A stretch of 64,000 bases of DNA from Mariniblastus fucicola (GTDB lineage: Bacteria; Planctomycetota; Planctomycetia; Pirellulales; Pirellulaceae): positions 4,216,001 through 4,280,000 of the forward strand of contig NZ_CP042912.1 of NCBI RefSeq assembly GCF_008087665.1, read 5' to 3'. Both the position numbers and the translations under genes were made by a program. Shown piece by piece: positions 46,504 through 55,257 of the stretch. The notes under the pieces were generated by a model that had not been told where the DNA came from, searched no databases, and worked only from the letters and a program-made list of their open reading frames with translations. How positions within the stretch are numbered: position 1 is the stretch's first letter; each line of letters starts with the position of its first letter.

Positions 46504-46815
46504 ATGGCACGAATGGAAGAGTTTTTCGCAGACGGAATTGGCGAAATCACGCTTGCGGGCGGAATGGTACGGATGGACCTCGTTTCTCTCACCGGAAAAC
46601 AGGGCGACGACGCTAACCAGCCGCGTCTTGAACCGACTCGCCGCATCGTCATGCCGCCAGATGGCTTTTTGCGAAGCTTCGGCGCGATGGAAAACCTTGT
46701 GAAGCAGCTTGTAGATGCCGGAATTGTCAAGCAACGCGAAGGTGCTGCTGATGGCGTTGCGCCAGCCAGCTCACCGACGACAGATGGTGGCGGATCAAAA
46801 TCGCCGAATTTTTAG
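46504..46815 (+). CDS. Small protein at the head of the type I secretion locus
   Basis: A 103-residue soluble protein: MARMEEFFADGIGEITLAGGMVRMDLVSLTGK, then TRRIVMPPDGFLRSFGAMENLVKQLVDAGIV and a low-complexity Gly/Ser/Pro tail. I recall very similar short proteins in alphaproteobacterial genomes without a function. The DGFLRSFGAMENLVKQL helix looks like a dimerisation or regulatory element. It lies 131 bases upstream of the metalloprotease gene on the same strand and may be a regulator or chaperone of that locus, which is inference. Start ATG 46504, with an internal ATG at 46513. Confidence 0.65.
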   Translation: MARMEEFFADGIGEITLAGGMVRMDLVSLTGKQGDDANQPRLEPTRRIVMPPDGFLRSFGAMENLVKQLVDAGIVKQREGAADGVAPASSPTTDGGGSKSPNF

Positions 46816-46946
46816 GCAATTTGCTCTCCTTTTTCGAAACGCAAATATAATAGGCGTTTGAAAATCCAGTTACCGACGCCGCCGGTTTGCGCAACTTTCG
46901 CAACTGACCGGCGTCAACATTCCTCTTAGCAACCCTGGAACATGTC

Positions 46947-49900
46947 ATGGCGAACCCAGTCGTATCGGCAAACTTCACCCGCTTGCAGCTTGGTGAAACC
47001 GTAGCCCTCAGCTCGATGTTTGAATACAGCGACGCTGATGGTGATCCAATTTTTCAGGTCGTCGTATCTGATTCTACCTTTGGTGTTGGCCAGTTCTTCA
47101 TCAATGGCGTGCTCCAATTGGAAGGCGTCGATTTGACGATCGATGCAATCGACCTCCCGAATACAACGTATCGCGCGGGATTTTTCGTAGGAGGCGAAAC
47201 GTTCACCGTCACTGCATCGGACGGTACGGGCTTCAGCCCCGTTTCGACCAATACGATCCGCGTTGGTAACACGGCGCCGACGGTCGTGGCGTTGCCTTCG
47301 GTCGTTCCGATCGCCGGACAGATTTCGTTCCTGTCGATGATTCGCGTTTCTGACCTCGAGTCGGACCCGATCGTTGAGTACCGTTTCCGTGACAACGGTG
47401 CCGCATCGAGCTCCGGTCGATTCATTCTTGACGGCGAAGCATTCGACGCGAACGTATGGCACACCGTTACGGCTCAGGAAGCCCAGCGTGTTCGTTATGA
47501 GGGTGGCAGCGTCAAGAACGCTGAATCTTTCAGCGTGACCGTGGACGATGGTCTTCGCAGCGCTGTTTCAGCAGGTCGTGTCGTCACGGGCAATTCGCGT
47601 CCAGTCGTCACACCAGCCGACGACGTCAATGTTCTTGAGAACCGTCGCATCCTGGTGAGTGACACCGTTACTGTCACCGACGCTGATAACGATCAGATCA
47701 TTCGCTACTACGTCGTTGATCGTCGTGACAACGCCGACAGCGGCTACCTCGAACTTAATGGCTCGCGTCTGGCGTCCGCCACGTTCCACTCCCTGACACC
47801 AACTCAGTTCGCGAACCTGATGTATGTCGGTGCTCCTGCCGGTCCTAAGTTTGAAAACATTGGAATTCAGGTGCTCGACAACAATTCGGCGCTCAGCCAA
47901 ACCGTCGACTATCAGATTCGTACGACGACTCCTGTTGTGATCGAAGCCACCAACAAGACCGCGGTTCTGACGAACGAAGTCGTCGACGCGACTCGTTTGT
48001 TCAATGCTTACGACCCGGACGACACGACGGCCCCTCAAGACGACGAGATCAAGAGCTATTATTTCGTAGACCGACGTTCCAATGCGAACGGCGGCTACTG
48101 GCAATTCAAAGGCGAGAGAATGCCTTCGGCCCAGTGGTTCTTTGTTGCGGCCAGCGAACTGAGTCAGTTGCAATATGTAGGAGCAACGTTTGGCCCCGAC
48201 GCTGAATTCATCGGCATCCAGGCACTTGACGATGGCGGCTGGTCGCAGCCAGTCGATCTTGCCATCCTGACCGACGCCCGTCCAACAGCAGTCGGAATCG
48301 ACGCATCTGTTCTGGAGGCCTACTCAATCGATGTGGCTCCACTGGTTAGCGGCAGCAACAGCAGCGGTGCTTCCGCCGAAGCGTTCCGCCTGACGGACAT
48401 CAAGACAAACGCAAACGGTGGCTATTTCGAATTTCAGGGAACTCGACTTCCTTCGGGCCAGTTTGTCGAAGTCACCGCCGCTGAAATTGTTGACCTGAAA
48501 TACGTTGGCGGTGCCTACGGGCCTCAATCAGAGAGCATTCGTCTTCAGTCAATCGTTGGCGGCGTGCTCAGCGATCCTACTTTCTTTGAAATTTCGACTT
48601 TGCAGAATGCAAATGCTCCTGTCGTGACTGCTTTCGATGTTGATTCACGGGTCGGCAGCGTGATTGACTTTGCATCAATGTTCTCCTGGACCGATGCGGA
48701 TGGTGTTCCGCCAACAACGATCAAGGAAGTTCGCATCTTTGATACGGGAACAACCGCCGACAGCGGCTATTTCTCGATCAACGGTGTACGTCAAAACGCG
48801 GGCGAATGGATTCCAATCGATTACGACTTGATCACCAGCGGTGAGGTTCGATACCACGTTGCAAATCGCAGCGACTCGGAGCTTTACCGTGTTACGGTTG
48901 ACGATGGTCGCTTTCGCAGTGTTTTGGACACGGCGGAAATCGAAGCGGTCGCCAATCCGGTTTTGACAGCGCTGGAAAACGACTTTTCTGTCGACACGAT
49001 TGAGCGTATTCCGATTGGCAACTTCATTACGCAAACCGACTCGGGTCCACCCTTGGTCGAGTATCAGGTTTACGATGAGAACACGGACACCCGTTCCGGT
49101 CGCATCGAACTGGATGGAGTCGATCTCCAACAGGGAATTGTCCATACGTTGACCGCTGCCCAATTTGACCGACTGGTATTCAAGGGTGCGGAAGCTGACT
49201 TTGGTCGTCAAATCGATGGCATGCTTGTTCGCGGAACGAACTCGGTTGGACTGTCAACTGAATGGACCCGGTTCAATGTCAACACGGATCCAATCGGTGC
49301 GGATTCTCTGACTTCCGGAACTCAGTTCCTGAATTTCACCGGTGATGAAATCATGGAGATTACCTACACGTTTATCGACAGTGGTAATCAGGACAAAAGC
49401 GGGACGCGAGCCGTGCCGCAACGGCCTTTGCTGCCATCGTATATTCCTGCTGGAGGTACTTGCGATCCATTCTTCGCTCCAGAATCTCTGGCGACGCTTG
49501 CGTGGAACCAACCACAGCGTGAAGAGACCCGGATCATGCTGGAAGGCATACAGCAATACGCGAATATCAACTTCCGCGAAGTCCCTTATGACGGTACGGC
49601 TTCGGACGCTCAAATCACGTTTGGTTCCTGGGGTGCGTTTGATTGCCCGGCGGGTGCTGCAGCCTATGCCTACTTACCGGCTGATGGCTCTGGCATGGGC
49701 AACCTCTTTGGCGACATCTGGTTTGACTGGACACAACCAGGCTGGGATTCGACTCTGTTCGATCCGGTAACTTTTGAGCCACTCACGGTTCAAGGACTGG
49801 GAACTGCCTTCAACTTTACGGTCATCCATGAAGTTGGTCACGCACTTGGATTCAAGCATCCGTTCGAAGGTCAGCCTTCGTTGTCGATTTTCAACAACTT

Positions 49901-50822
49901 CGACTACAACACGGTCATGGCTTACGAGCACTTCAACGGTAACAGCACCTTTGATGGTCCGTATCCTGAGCAGCCGTCATCACTAATGCTCTACGACATT
50001 CAGGAGCTGCAACGGCTTTATGGTGCACGTGAATCTTTCAACCCTGAGAACAACCATTACCGTTTTAACGACGCCCATCAACAGGCGATCTACGATACCG
50101 GTGGCATTGACACGTTGAATCTGACGCGGCACACGATCGCCACGACTGTCGACTTGCGAGAAGGCCAGCGTTCGACGCTGGAGAAGCAGGGAACTGACAT
50201 TGATGGCAACCCAACGTTCACAGCATACGAAAACAGCGTGCTGATTCCATATGGAGTCATTATCGAGAATGCTCGTACTGGTTCGGGAAGTGACTACGTT
50301 GGCGGAAACGAAACGTCGAACACTCTGATTACGAACGATGGTCTTGACACCCTGATCGGTCGCGGTGGCAACGATGTCCTACGCGGCGGAGACGGAGCGG
50401 ACACCTATATCTGGAATCTTGGAGATGGACGCGATACGATCGTCGATGTCGACCGCAATGTGAATGCAGATGTGTTGACTCGTGAGCGTGACCGAATCGA
50501 GTTGCATGTTCGCACCGGCGATCTCGACCTTCTTGAGGACGACATGATTTTCCGTCGCCTTGGCAACACGTTGCGAATTGACCTGACTCTGAATCGCGAA
50601 GAGGCTCAAGGTTCAATCGTGATCCAGAACTTCCACGAGTTGGCCAGCCAGGTCGAAACACTGGCTCTGTACGGTCCGCCCGCAACCACCGGTGGAGCTG
50701 ACCAGCAGGTAGGCGACGACATTGACCTGATTTCTATCTGGACTCAGGCCGGCACGCTTGGCCAACGATTCCAGGCTACCAATGTCGATGGAGATTTCGG
50801 GAAAATCGCAACTCCGGTCTAA
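46947..50822 (+). CDS. Repeat-rich secreted metalloprotease (serralysin/M10-like) with RTX repeats
   Basis: A 1291-residue protein with no signal peptide. Residues of about 10-780 are seven divergent repeats of about 95-110 residues. A zinc-protease domain follows: HEVGHALGFKH (His961, 965, 971) and the Met-turn NTVMAYE with Met991, preceded by QITFG and AYAYLPADGSGMGNLFGDIWF as in matrixin/serralysin enzymes. Residues of about 1110-1165 have two RTX-like nonapeptides (GRGGNDVLRGGDGADTY), which bind calcium and are used for type I secretion. The exporter genes lie directly downstream. A perfect terminator-type hairpin ends the gene. Confidence 0.9.
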   Translation: MANPVVSANFTRLQLGETVALSSMFEYSDADGDPIFQVVVSDSTFGVGQFFINGVLQLEGVDLTIDAIDLPNTTYRAGFFVGGETFTVTASDGTGFSPVSTNTIRVGNTAPTVVALPSVVPIAGQISFLSMIRVSDLESDPIVEYRFRDNGAASSSGRFILDGEAFDANVWHTVTAQEAQRVRYEGGSVKNAESFSVTVDDGLRSAVSAGRVVTGNSRPVVTPADDVNVLENRRILVSDTVTVTDADNDQIIRYYVVDRRDNADSGYLELNGSRLASATFHSLTPTQFANLMYVGAPAGPKFENIGIQVLDNNSALSQTVDYQIRTTTPVVIEATNKTAVLTNEVVDATRLFNAYDPDDTTAPQDDEIKSYYFVDRRSNANGGYWQFKGERMPSAQWFFVAASELSQLQYVGATFGPDAEFIGIQALDDGGWSQPVDLAILTDARPTAVGIDASVLEAYSIDVAPLVSGSNSSGASAEAFRLTDIKTNANGGYFEFQGTRLPSGQFVEVTAAEIVDLKYVGGAYGPQSESIRLQSIVGGVLSDPTFFEISTLQNANAPVVTAFDVDSRVGSVIDFASMFSWTDADGVPPTTIKEVRIFDTGTTADSGYFSINGVRQNAGEWIPIDYDLITSGEVRYHVANRSDSELYRVTVDDGRFRSVLDTAEIEAVANPVLTALENDFSVDTIERIPIGNFITQTDSGPPLVEYQVYDENTDTRSGRIELDGVDLQQGIVHTLTAAQFDRLVFKGAEADFGRQIDGMLVRGTNSVGLSTEWTRFNVNTDPIGADSLTSGTQFLNFTGDEIMEITYTFIDSGNQDKSGTRAVPQRPLLPSYIPAGGTCDPFFAPESLATLAWNQPQREETRIMLEGIQQYANINFREVPYDGTASDAQITFGSWGAFDCPAGAAAYAYLPADGSGMGNLFGDIWFDWTQPGWDSTLFDPVTFEPLTVQGLGTAFNFTVIHEVGHALGFKHPFEGQPSLSIFNNFDYNTVMAYEHFNGNSTFDGPYPEQPSSLMLYDIQELQRLYGARESFNPENNHYRFNDAHQQAIYDTGGIDTLNLTRHTIATTVDLREGQRSTLEKQGTDIDGNPTFTAYENSVLIPYGVIIENARTGSGSDYVGGNETSNTLITNDGLDTLIGRGGNDVLRGGDGADTYIWNLGDGRDTIVDVDRNVNADVLTRERDRIELHVRTGDLDLLEDDMIFRRLGNTLRIDLTLNREEAQGSIVIQNFHELASQVETLALYGPPATTGGADQQVGDDIDLISIWTQAGTLGQRFQATNVDGDFGKIATPV
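46970..49285 (+). repeat. Seven divergent tandem domain repeats inside the metalloprotease gene
   Basis: Each unit of about 95-110 residues has the pattern Y-x-V-x-D ... SG-x-F/L-x-NG ... W-x-x-V-TA ... L-x-YVG ... DDG. Examples are YYVVDRRDNADSGYLELNG, YYFVDRRSNANGGYWQFKG and FRLTDIKTNANGGYFEFQG. Sequence identity between units is low at DNA level, so this is old domain duplication. The repeats look like those of large type-I-secreted adhesins in alphaproteobacteria. Confidence 0.75.
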
Positions 50823-50842
50823 CGCGAACGCAAGAACTGTCT

Positions 50843-50874
50843 AAGCCCATGTCATTTCGACGTGGGCTTTTTTT
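50843..50874 (+). terminator. Rho-independent terminator after the metalloprotease gene
   Basis: AAGCCCATGTC (50843-50853) pairs with GACGTGGGCTT (50859-50869), with one T-G wobble and loop ATTTC. Seven T residues follow in all. It lies 20 bases after the stop and would separate the protease transcript from the exporter genes. Confidence 0.85.
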
Positions 50875-51194
50875 GTGCGCTGTCACTGAATCGAACGAGC
50901 GATCTGGAGGATTCGAATTGCGATCTACGGATTTGGCAGTCGGCGTCTTGCAATAGAACGCTTTGAGTTATCCTTCCAAATACTCAGCCCGACTCAACTC
51001 CCTGGTCGATCCAATCCGTTTGAGACCACGTTGGCCGACTTTGGAACTCGTGAAGTGCAGTTTGAATGGTTTGCCCCGGTTGTAACGTCGCCGATGGGTT
51101 CACGAACCGTTGATCAAAATTCGCATTTGTTCCGGTCACCCCATAACTGGAACGTACAATTCCCGACATTGTTCCAGCGAAAAACGACCTCATC
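50875..51194. other. Intergenic region upstream of the secretion ABC transporter
   Basis: A 320-base stretch between the protease terminator and the ABC transporter gene. It should hold that gene's promoter, but no clear -35/-10 pair or operator was seen. Short open frames in it have no coding character. Confidence 0.4.
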
Positions 51195-53564
51195 ATGAAT
51201 CAGCCTAACAACGACCCCAATTCTCAAGAGAAGAAATTCTCTGCCGAAGAGCTGGATCGCATCATGGCTGAGTCTGGCGGCGGCAGTCCTGAACCCCAAC
51301 CCGCTGCTGAGAGCAACCGCGCGGAATCCACGTCGTCACGGTTCGACAACCAAGACAGGAATCAAAGCGAAAACAGCTCCCAACCTCAGTCCTCAGCGGA
51401 ACCACAGGAACGCGATCCTCGCGGAAAACACACATCCCTTCAGTGCCTTGCTTTGGTCGCACGTCATCACGGAATTGATGTTAGTGCTGATCGACTGATT
51501 CACGATTACTCGCTGGAGTTCGATGAACCGAGTCTCAAACGTGTACTCAGAATCGGCAAGGACACCGGGCTAAAGATCAGACACTCGCGCCTGACATGGA
51601 AACAGCTTTGCAAGCTCGACCAGGCGTTTCCGGTGATGATTCGCCTCGAGAACGGCAACTATGTTATTGCCGTTGGCATGCGAGAATCGGACGAGGCAGG
51701 AGACACGGTCAAACAGATCGCTGTTTTCGATCCACTCGCCGGCGACGAAGGATTCATTTTTCTTTCGCAGGAAAAATTTGAGAAATCGTGGAAAGGCGAA
51801 GTCATCCTGGCGAAGAAGAAAACTTCGCTGCTCAAACAGAATCAGAAATTTAGCCTTCGGTGGTTTATCCCCGAAGTCATCCGTGAATGGCGTTCATTCT
51901 TCAACGTCGGACTGGCCGCGATCTTCATTCACCTGATTGCTCTGGTCGTACCGCTGTACTTCCAAATCGTGATCGACAAAGTTCTGGTCAACTATGCTCA
52001 GGCAACGCTGCAGGTTCTGACCGTCGGAATTTGCATTGCGTTGATCTTCGATGCCATCCTTGGATACCTGCGCAGTTACCTGTTGCTCTACGCAACCAGC
52101 AAAATTGACGTCCGGGTCGCGACGCGAACATTCGGCCATCTGATGCGATTGCCGCTGAACTTCTTCGAACACATCACCGCGGGTGTGCTCACGAAACACA
52201 TGCAGCAGACCAGTCAAATTCGCGAGTTTTTGACCGGAAGTCTTTTCCTGACACTGCTCGATTCGACCGCTCTGATTATCTTCATTCCGATCCTGCTGTA
52301 CTACAGCGTTCCGTTGACGATCGTCGTTTTGATCTTCGCGGCATTGCTGGGCGTGAACATCGGAGTCCTGCTGATCCCCTATCGGACTCGGCTGGAAGCA
52401 CTGTATCACGCCGAAGGCGAACGTCAGGCGATGTTGGTCGAAACGATTCACGGAATTCAAACTGTCAAAGCTCTCAGCATGGAGCCTGTGCAGCGAAAGC
52501 ACTGGGACGACAGCTCAGCTCAGGCTGTAGCAATGCACTTTCGCGTTGGCAAGATTTCGATCGCTGCGACCACGATCTCCAAGCTGCTGGAAAAACTGCT
52601 TACCGTGACCGTCGTCTGGTTTGGAGCCAGCCTCGTACTTGGCAAAGAACTCTCGGTCGGTGAACTGGTCGCCTTCCAAATGATCTCTGGCCGCGTGACT
52701 GGCCCGCTGGTTCAACTGGTTTCGCTGGTCCACTCCTATCAGCAATGTGCTCTCTCGGTGCGAATGCTGGGGACTGTCATGAACCGGGACGAAGAGCCTG
52801 GAATTGGCCGCGGATTGCGTCCGATGATTGATGGAGAAATGCAGTTCGAAGGCGTCACGTTCCGATATGATCCAACTGCTGCACCGGCTCTCGAAGACGT
52901 CTCGTTCGATATCCCACGTGGCAAAATCACCGGCATCGTGGGGCGAAGTGGCTCCGGGAAAACAACGCTGACGCGCATGATCCAGGGCATGCATCAACCT
53001 CAGTCCGGGATCATCCGAATCGACAAACTGGACATGCGAGAGCTGGATATCTCACACGTTCGTCAGAACATCGGCGTCGTGCTGCAAGACAATTTCCTGT
53101 TCCGTGGTTCGATTCGCGACAACATCGCGATGGCCAAAACGAATGCAAGCTTTCAGGAAGTCGTTTACGTCGCAAGGCTTGCTGGCGCCGCTGAATTCAT
53201 CGAGCGTATGCCGCAGTCCTACGATACAATGCTTGAAGAGAACGGGTCGAATCTGTCCGGCGGGCAGAAGCAGCGACTGGCAATCGCGAGGGCGCTTCTC
53301 AAGGAACCAAAAATCCTGATCTTCGACGAAGCAACGAGTGCTCTGGATCCGGAAAGCGAAGCGATCATCCAGCGAAACTTGAAACGGATCGCAAAGGGTC
53401 GCACCGTGGTCGTCGTTTCACATCGTCTGACAACGCTCACCGATTGCGACCAAATTATCGTTATGGAACGGGGCCGGATCGACATGATCGGGACCCATCA
53501 ACAACTGCTGCAGTCTTGCAAGGTCTACCAGGAATTATGGTATCAACAAACGGGTCGGGGGTAG
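51195..53564 (+). CDS. Type I secretion ABC transporter with C39-like domain (HlyB/LapB-like)
   Basis: A 789-residue exporter. A low-complexity Gln/Ser/Glu-rich leader of about 75 residues precedes a C39-like domain (about 80-210). The catalytic cysteine position is Thr80 in HTSLQCLALVARHHG, so it should bind rather than cleave its substrate, as HlyB does. Six membrane helices follow (for example FIHLIALVVPLYFQIVIDKVL). The nucleotide-binding domain has Walker A GRSGSGKTT, LSGGQKQR, Walker B ILIFDEAT and the His switch VVSHR. It overlaps the HlyD-like gene and most likely exports the RTX metalloprotease. Confidence 0.93.
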   Translation: MNQPNNDPNSQEKKFSAEELDRIMAESGGGSPEPQPAAESNRAESTSSRFDNQDRNQSENSSQPQSSAEPQERDPRGKHTSLQCLALVARHHGIDVSADRLIHDYSLEFDEPSLKRVLRIGKDTGLKIRHSRLTWKQLCKLDQAFPVMIRLENGNYVIAVGMRESDEAGDTVKQIAVFDPLAGDEGFIFLSQEKFEKSWKGEVILAKKKTSLLKQNQKFSLRWFIPEVIREWRSFFNVGLAAIFIHLIALVVPLYFQIVIDKVLVNYAQATLQVLTVGICIALIFDAILGYLRSYLLLYATSKIDVRVATRTFGHLMRLPLNFFEHITAGVLTKHMQQTSQIREFLTGSLFLTLLDSTALIIFIPILLYYSVPLTIVVLIFAALLGVNIGVLLIPYRTRLEALYHAEGERQAMLVETIHGIQTVKALSMEPVQRKHWDDSSAQAVAMHFRVGKISIAATTISKLLEKLLTVTVVWFGASLVLGKELSVGELVAFQMISGRVTGPLVQLVSLVHSYQQCALSVRMLGTVMNRDEEPGIGRGLRPMIDGEMQFEGVTFRYDPTAAPALEDVSFDIPRGKITGIVGRSGSGKTTLTRMIQGMHQPQSGIIRIDKLDMRELDISHVRQNIGVVLQDNFLFRGSIRDNIAMAKTNASFQEVVYVARLAGAAEFIERMPQSYDTMLEENGSNLSGGQKQRLAIARALLKEPKILIFDEATSALDPESEAIIQRNLKRIAKGRTVVVVSHRLTTLTDCDQIIVMERGRIDMIGTHQQLLQSCKVYQELWYQQTGRG

Positions 53565-55075
53565 ATCAATCGGCAACGCCGGATGATGTGACCACCGAAG
53601 ACAATCAGGACCAGGGACTTTCTGTCCGCGAGCAACGTCAGATACGTCGTGAAAATACGCGTACCGAGGCCGTTCGGCAGCGCCGCAATCAGGACCGTCT
53701 ACTGACCGAGTTTCAGCCCGACGCGGTTGAAATTGAAACGCGTTCTGTACCTTTCGGCGCTCCGCTGACGCTCTATACCGTCGTTGCGTTGATGCTCGCG
53801 ACGGTTGCGTGGGCGTGCTGGGCAGAGGTCGACAAAATCGTCACTGCTCAAGGCAAGCTGATCACGGTTGATCCTCCTGTTGTCATCGACACCTCTGTCG
53901 CCTCGCAGATTCGAGCGATGAATGTCGAGTTTGGCGATCGTGTTGTCGCAGGACAGGTTCTGGCCACGCTTGACCCGACTTATCCGGAAGCTGATCTGAA
54001 ACAGTTGCGAGGACGAATCGAATCGCTCGACGCGTTGATCGCAAGATTGAATGCTGAACGGGATGGACTGGAGTTCAACCCACCGCAGGCCCAAACCGAC
54101 CCGAACTTTGCGATGGAGCGATCCGTTTTCGTTCGTCGCAAAGCGGAGTACGTTGCGAAGATTCGTGAGTTCGAAGCCAACATACGAAAGTTCAATGTCC
54201 AACTGGCCAACAACGAGACTCAGATCGATCTCGACCGGCAGGCCGTCGCCCGATACGACAGCATCAAGCAGAAAACAGAACGACTGGTTGAAAAGGGAGC
54301 CCGCTCACAGCAGGATCTTGACGGAATTGCACTCCAGATGGGCACCGCGCAGAAAACGCTTCGTGCAGCAATCGGTCGCCGCGAAGAGTTCGCAAAAGAG
54401 ATCGACGCGATCAAAGCGCAAAGCGAGGCTTACGAAGCGACGTGGCAGGCTGAAATGATTGTGCAGCTGGCTGAATCAACACAGCAACGTAAAGACGCCG
54501 AACAGGAATTGGCCAAAGTTCAACACACGAACTCACAGGTTGAACTGAAAGTCCCCAGCGACCTGCCGCAAAAGGAATTCTTTGTACTGGAAGTGGCAGA
54601 CGTTTCTGTTGGGTCCGTTTCGCGGCCTGGCGAACCAGTATTTCGACTGGTTCCGCTCGAAGGACTTTACGAAGCCGAAGTCGAGGTTCCGGGCAAAGAC
54701 ATCTCCTTGATCCGGGAAGGGACACGGGAACAGTTCGCCAACAGCACGCTCCCCAAAGGCAGCCAGGTCCGAATCAAGCTGGCTTCTTTTCCCTATCAAA
54801 AACACGGAACGATTGATGGTGTCGTGCGGAAAATCAGCGAAGGCTCATTCGAAAAAGACAAAAACGCGGCGTTGATCAATCCTGAAGCCGCCACGATGTA
54901 CCGCACCCGAGTCGAACTGATCGATCCTGGCACATTAAATAACGTAGGTAAGTCGTTTCGTTTGATGCCTGGCATGACGGTGACCGCCGAGATCAAAGTC
55001 GGCAAGCAACGAGTCGTTCAGTACTTCCTCTATCCGCTGCTTCGCTACATGGACGAAGCCGCCCGCGAACCGTAA
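53537..55075 (+). CDS. HlyD-family membrane fusion protein of the type I secretion system
   Basis: A 512-residue adaptor. A charged cytoplasmic leader of about 75 residues (rich in Arg, Gln, Glu) precedes one membrane helix (about 77-96, LTLYTVVALMLATVAWACW). A lipoyl-like half (VDKIVTAQGKLITVDPPVVIDT, NVEFGDRVVAGQVLATLDPTY) comes next, then a long coiled coil and the second half with EVADVSVGSVSRPGEPVFRLVP. The ATG at 53537 lies inside the ABC gene (28-base overlap). No outer-membrane TolC-type gene follows, so that partner must be elsewhere. Confidence 0.92.
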   Translation: MVSTNGSGVDQSATPDDVTTEDNQDQGLSVREQRQIRRENTRTEAVRQRRNQDRLLTEFQPDAVEIETRSVPFGAPLTLYTVVALMLATVAWACWAEVDKIVTAQGKLITVDPPVVIDTSVASQIRAMNVEFGDRVVAGQVLATLDPTYPEADLKQLRGRIESLDALIARLNAERDGLEFNPPQAQTDPNFAMERSVFVRRKAEYVAKIREFEANIRKFNVQLANNETQIDLDRQAVARYDSIKQKTERLVEKGARSQQDLDGIALQMGTAQKTLRAAIGRREEFAKEIDAIKAQSEAYEATWQAEMIVQLAESTQQRKDAEQELAKVQHTNSQVELKVPSDLPQKEFFVLEVADVSVGSVSRPGEPVFRLVPLEGLYEAEVEVPGKDISLIREGTREQFANSTLPKGSQVRIKLASFPYQKHGTIDGVVRKISEGSFEKDKNAALINPEAATMYRTRVELIDPGTLNNVGKSFRLMPGMTVTAEIKVGKQRVVQYFLYPLLRYMDEAAREP

Positions 55076-55089
55076 ATGACGAGAGGCAG

Positions 55090-55184
55090 TTTCAAAACCT
55101 TGTGGCTGCGGCGTCTCGCCGCAGTTAATACCAGAAATACTGCGGCGAGACGCCGCAGCCACTACCAAGTGATCAGTTTTGAAA
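55090..55184. repeat. Long nested palindrome (REP/BIME-like)
   Basis: A perfect 24-bp inverted repeat lies at 55102-55125 and 55139-55162, separated by 13 bases (TAATACCAGAAAT). Each arm is itself a hairpin: CTGCGGCG-TCT-CGCCGCAG. Outside it a second, 9-bp inverted repeat (TTTCAAAAC 55090-55098 / GTTTTGAAA 55176-55184) encloses the structure. It occupies the convergent gap between the HlyD-like and surface-protein genes. It could act as a terminator but resembles a mobile repetitive element. Confidence 0.85.
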
Positions 55185-55257
55185 TTGGCACTAATCGTAG
55201 CGTCACGGACGTCGGCACATCGCGCGCATTTTGCGCTGCCGATCGACACCGCTGACG

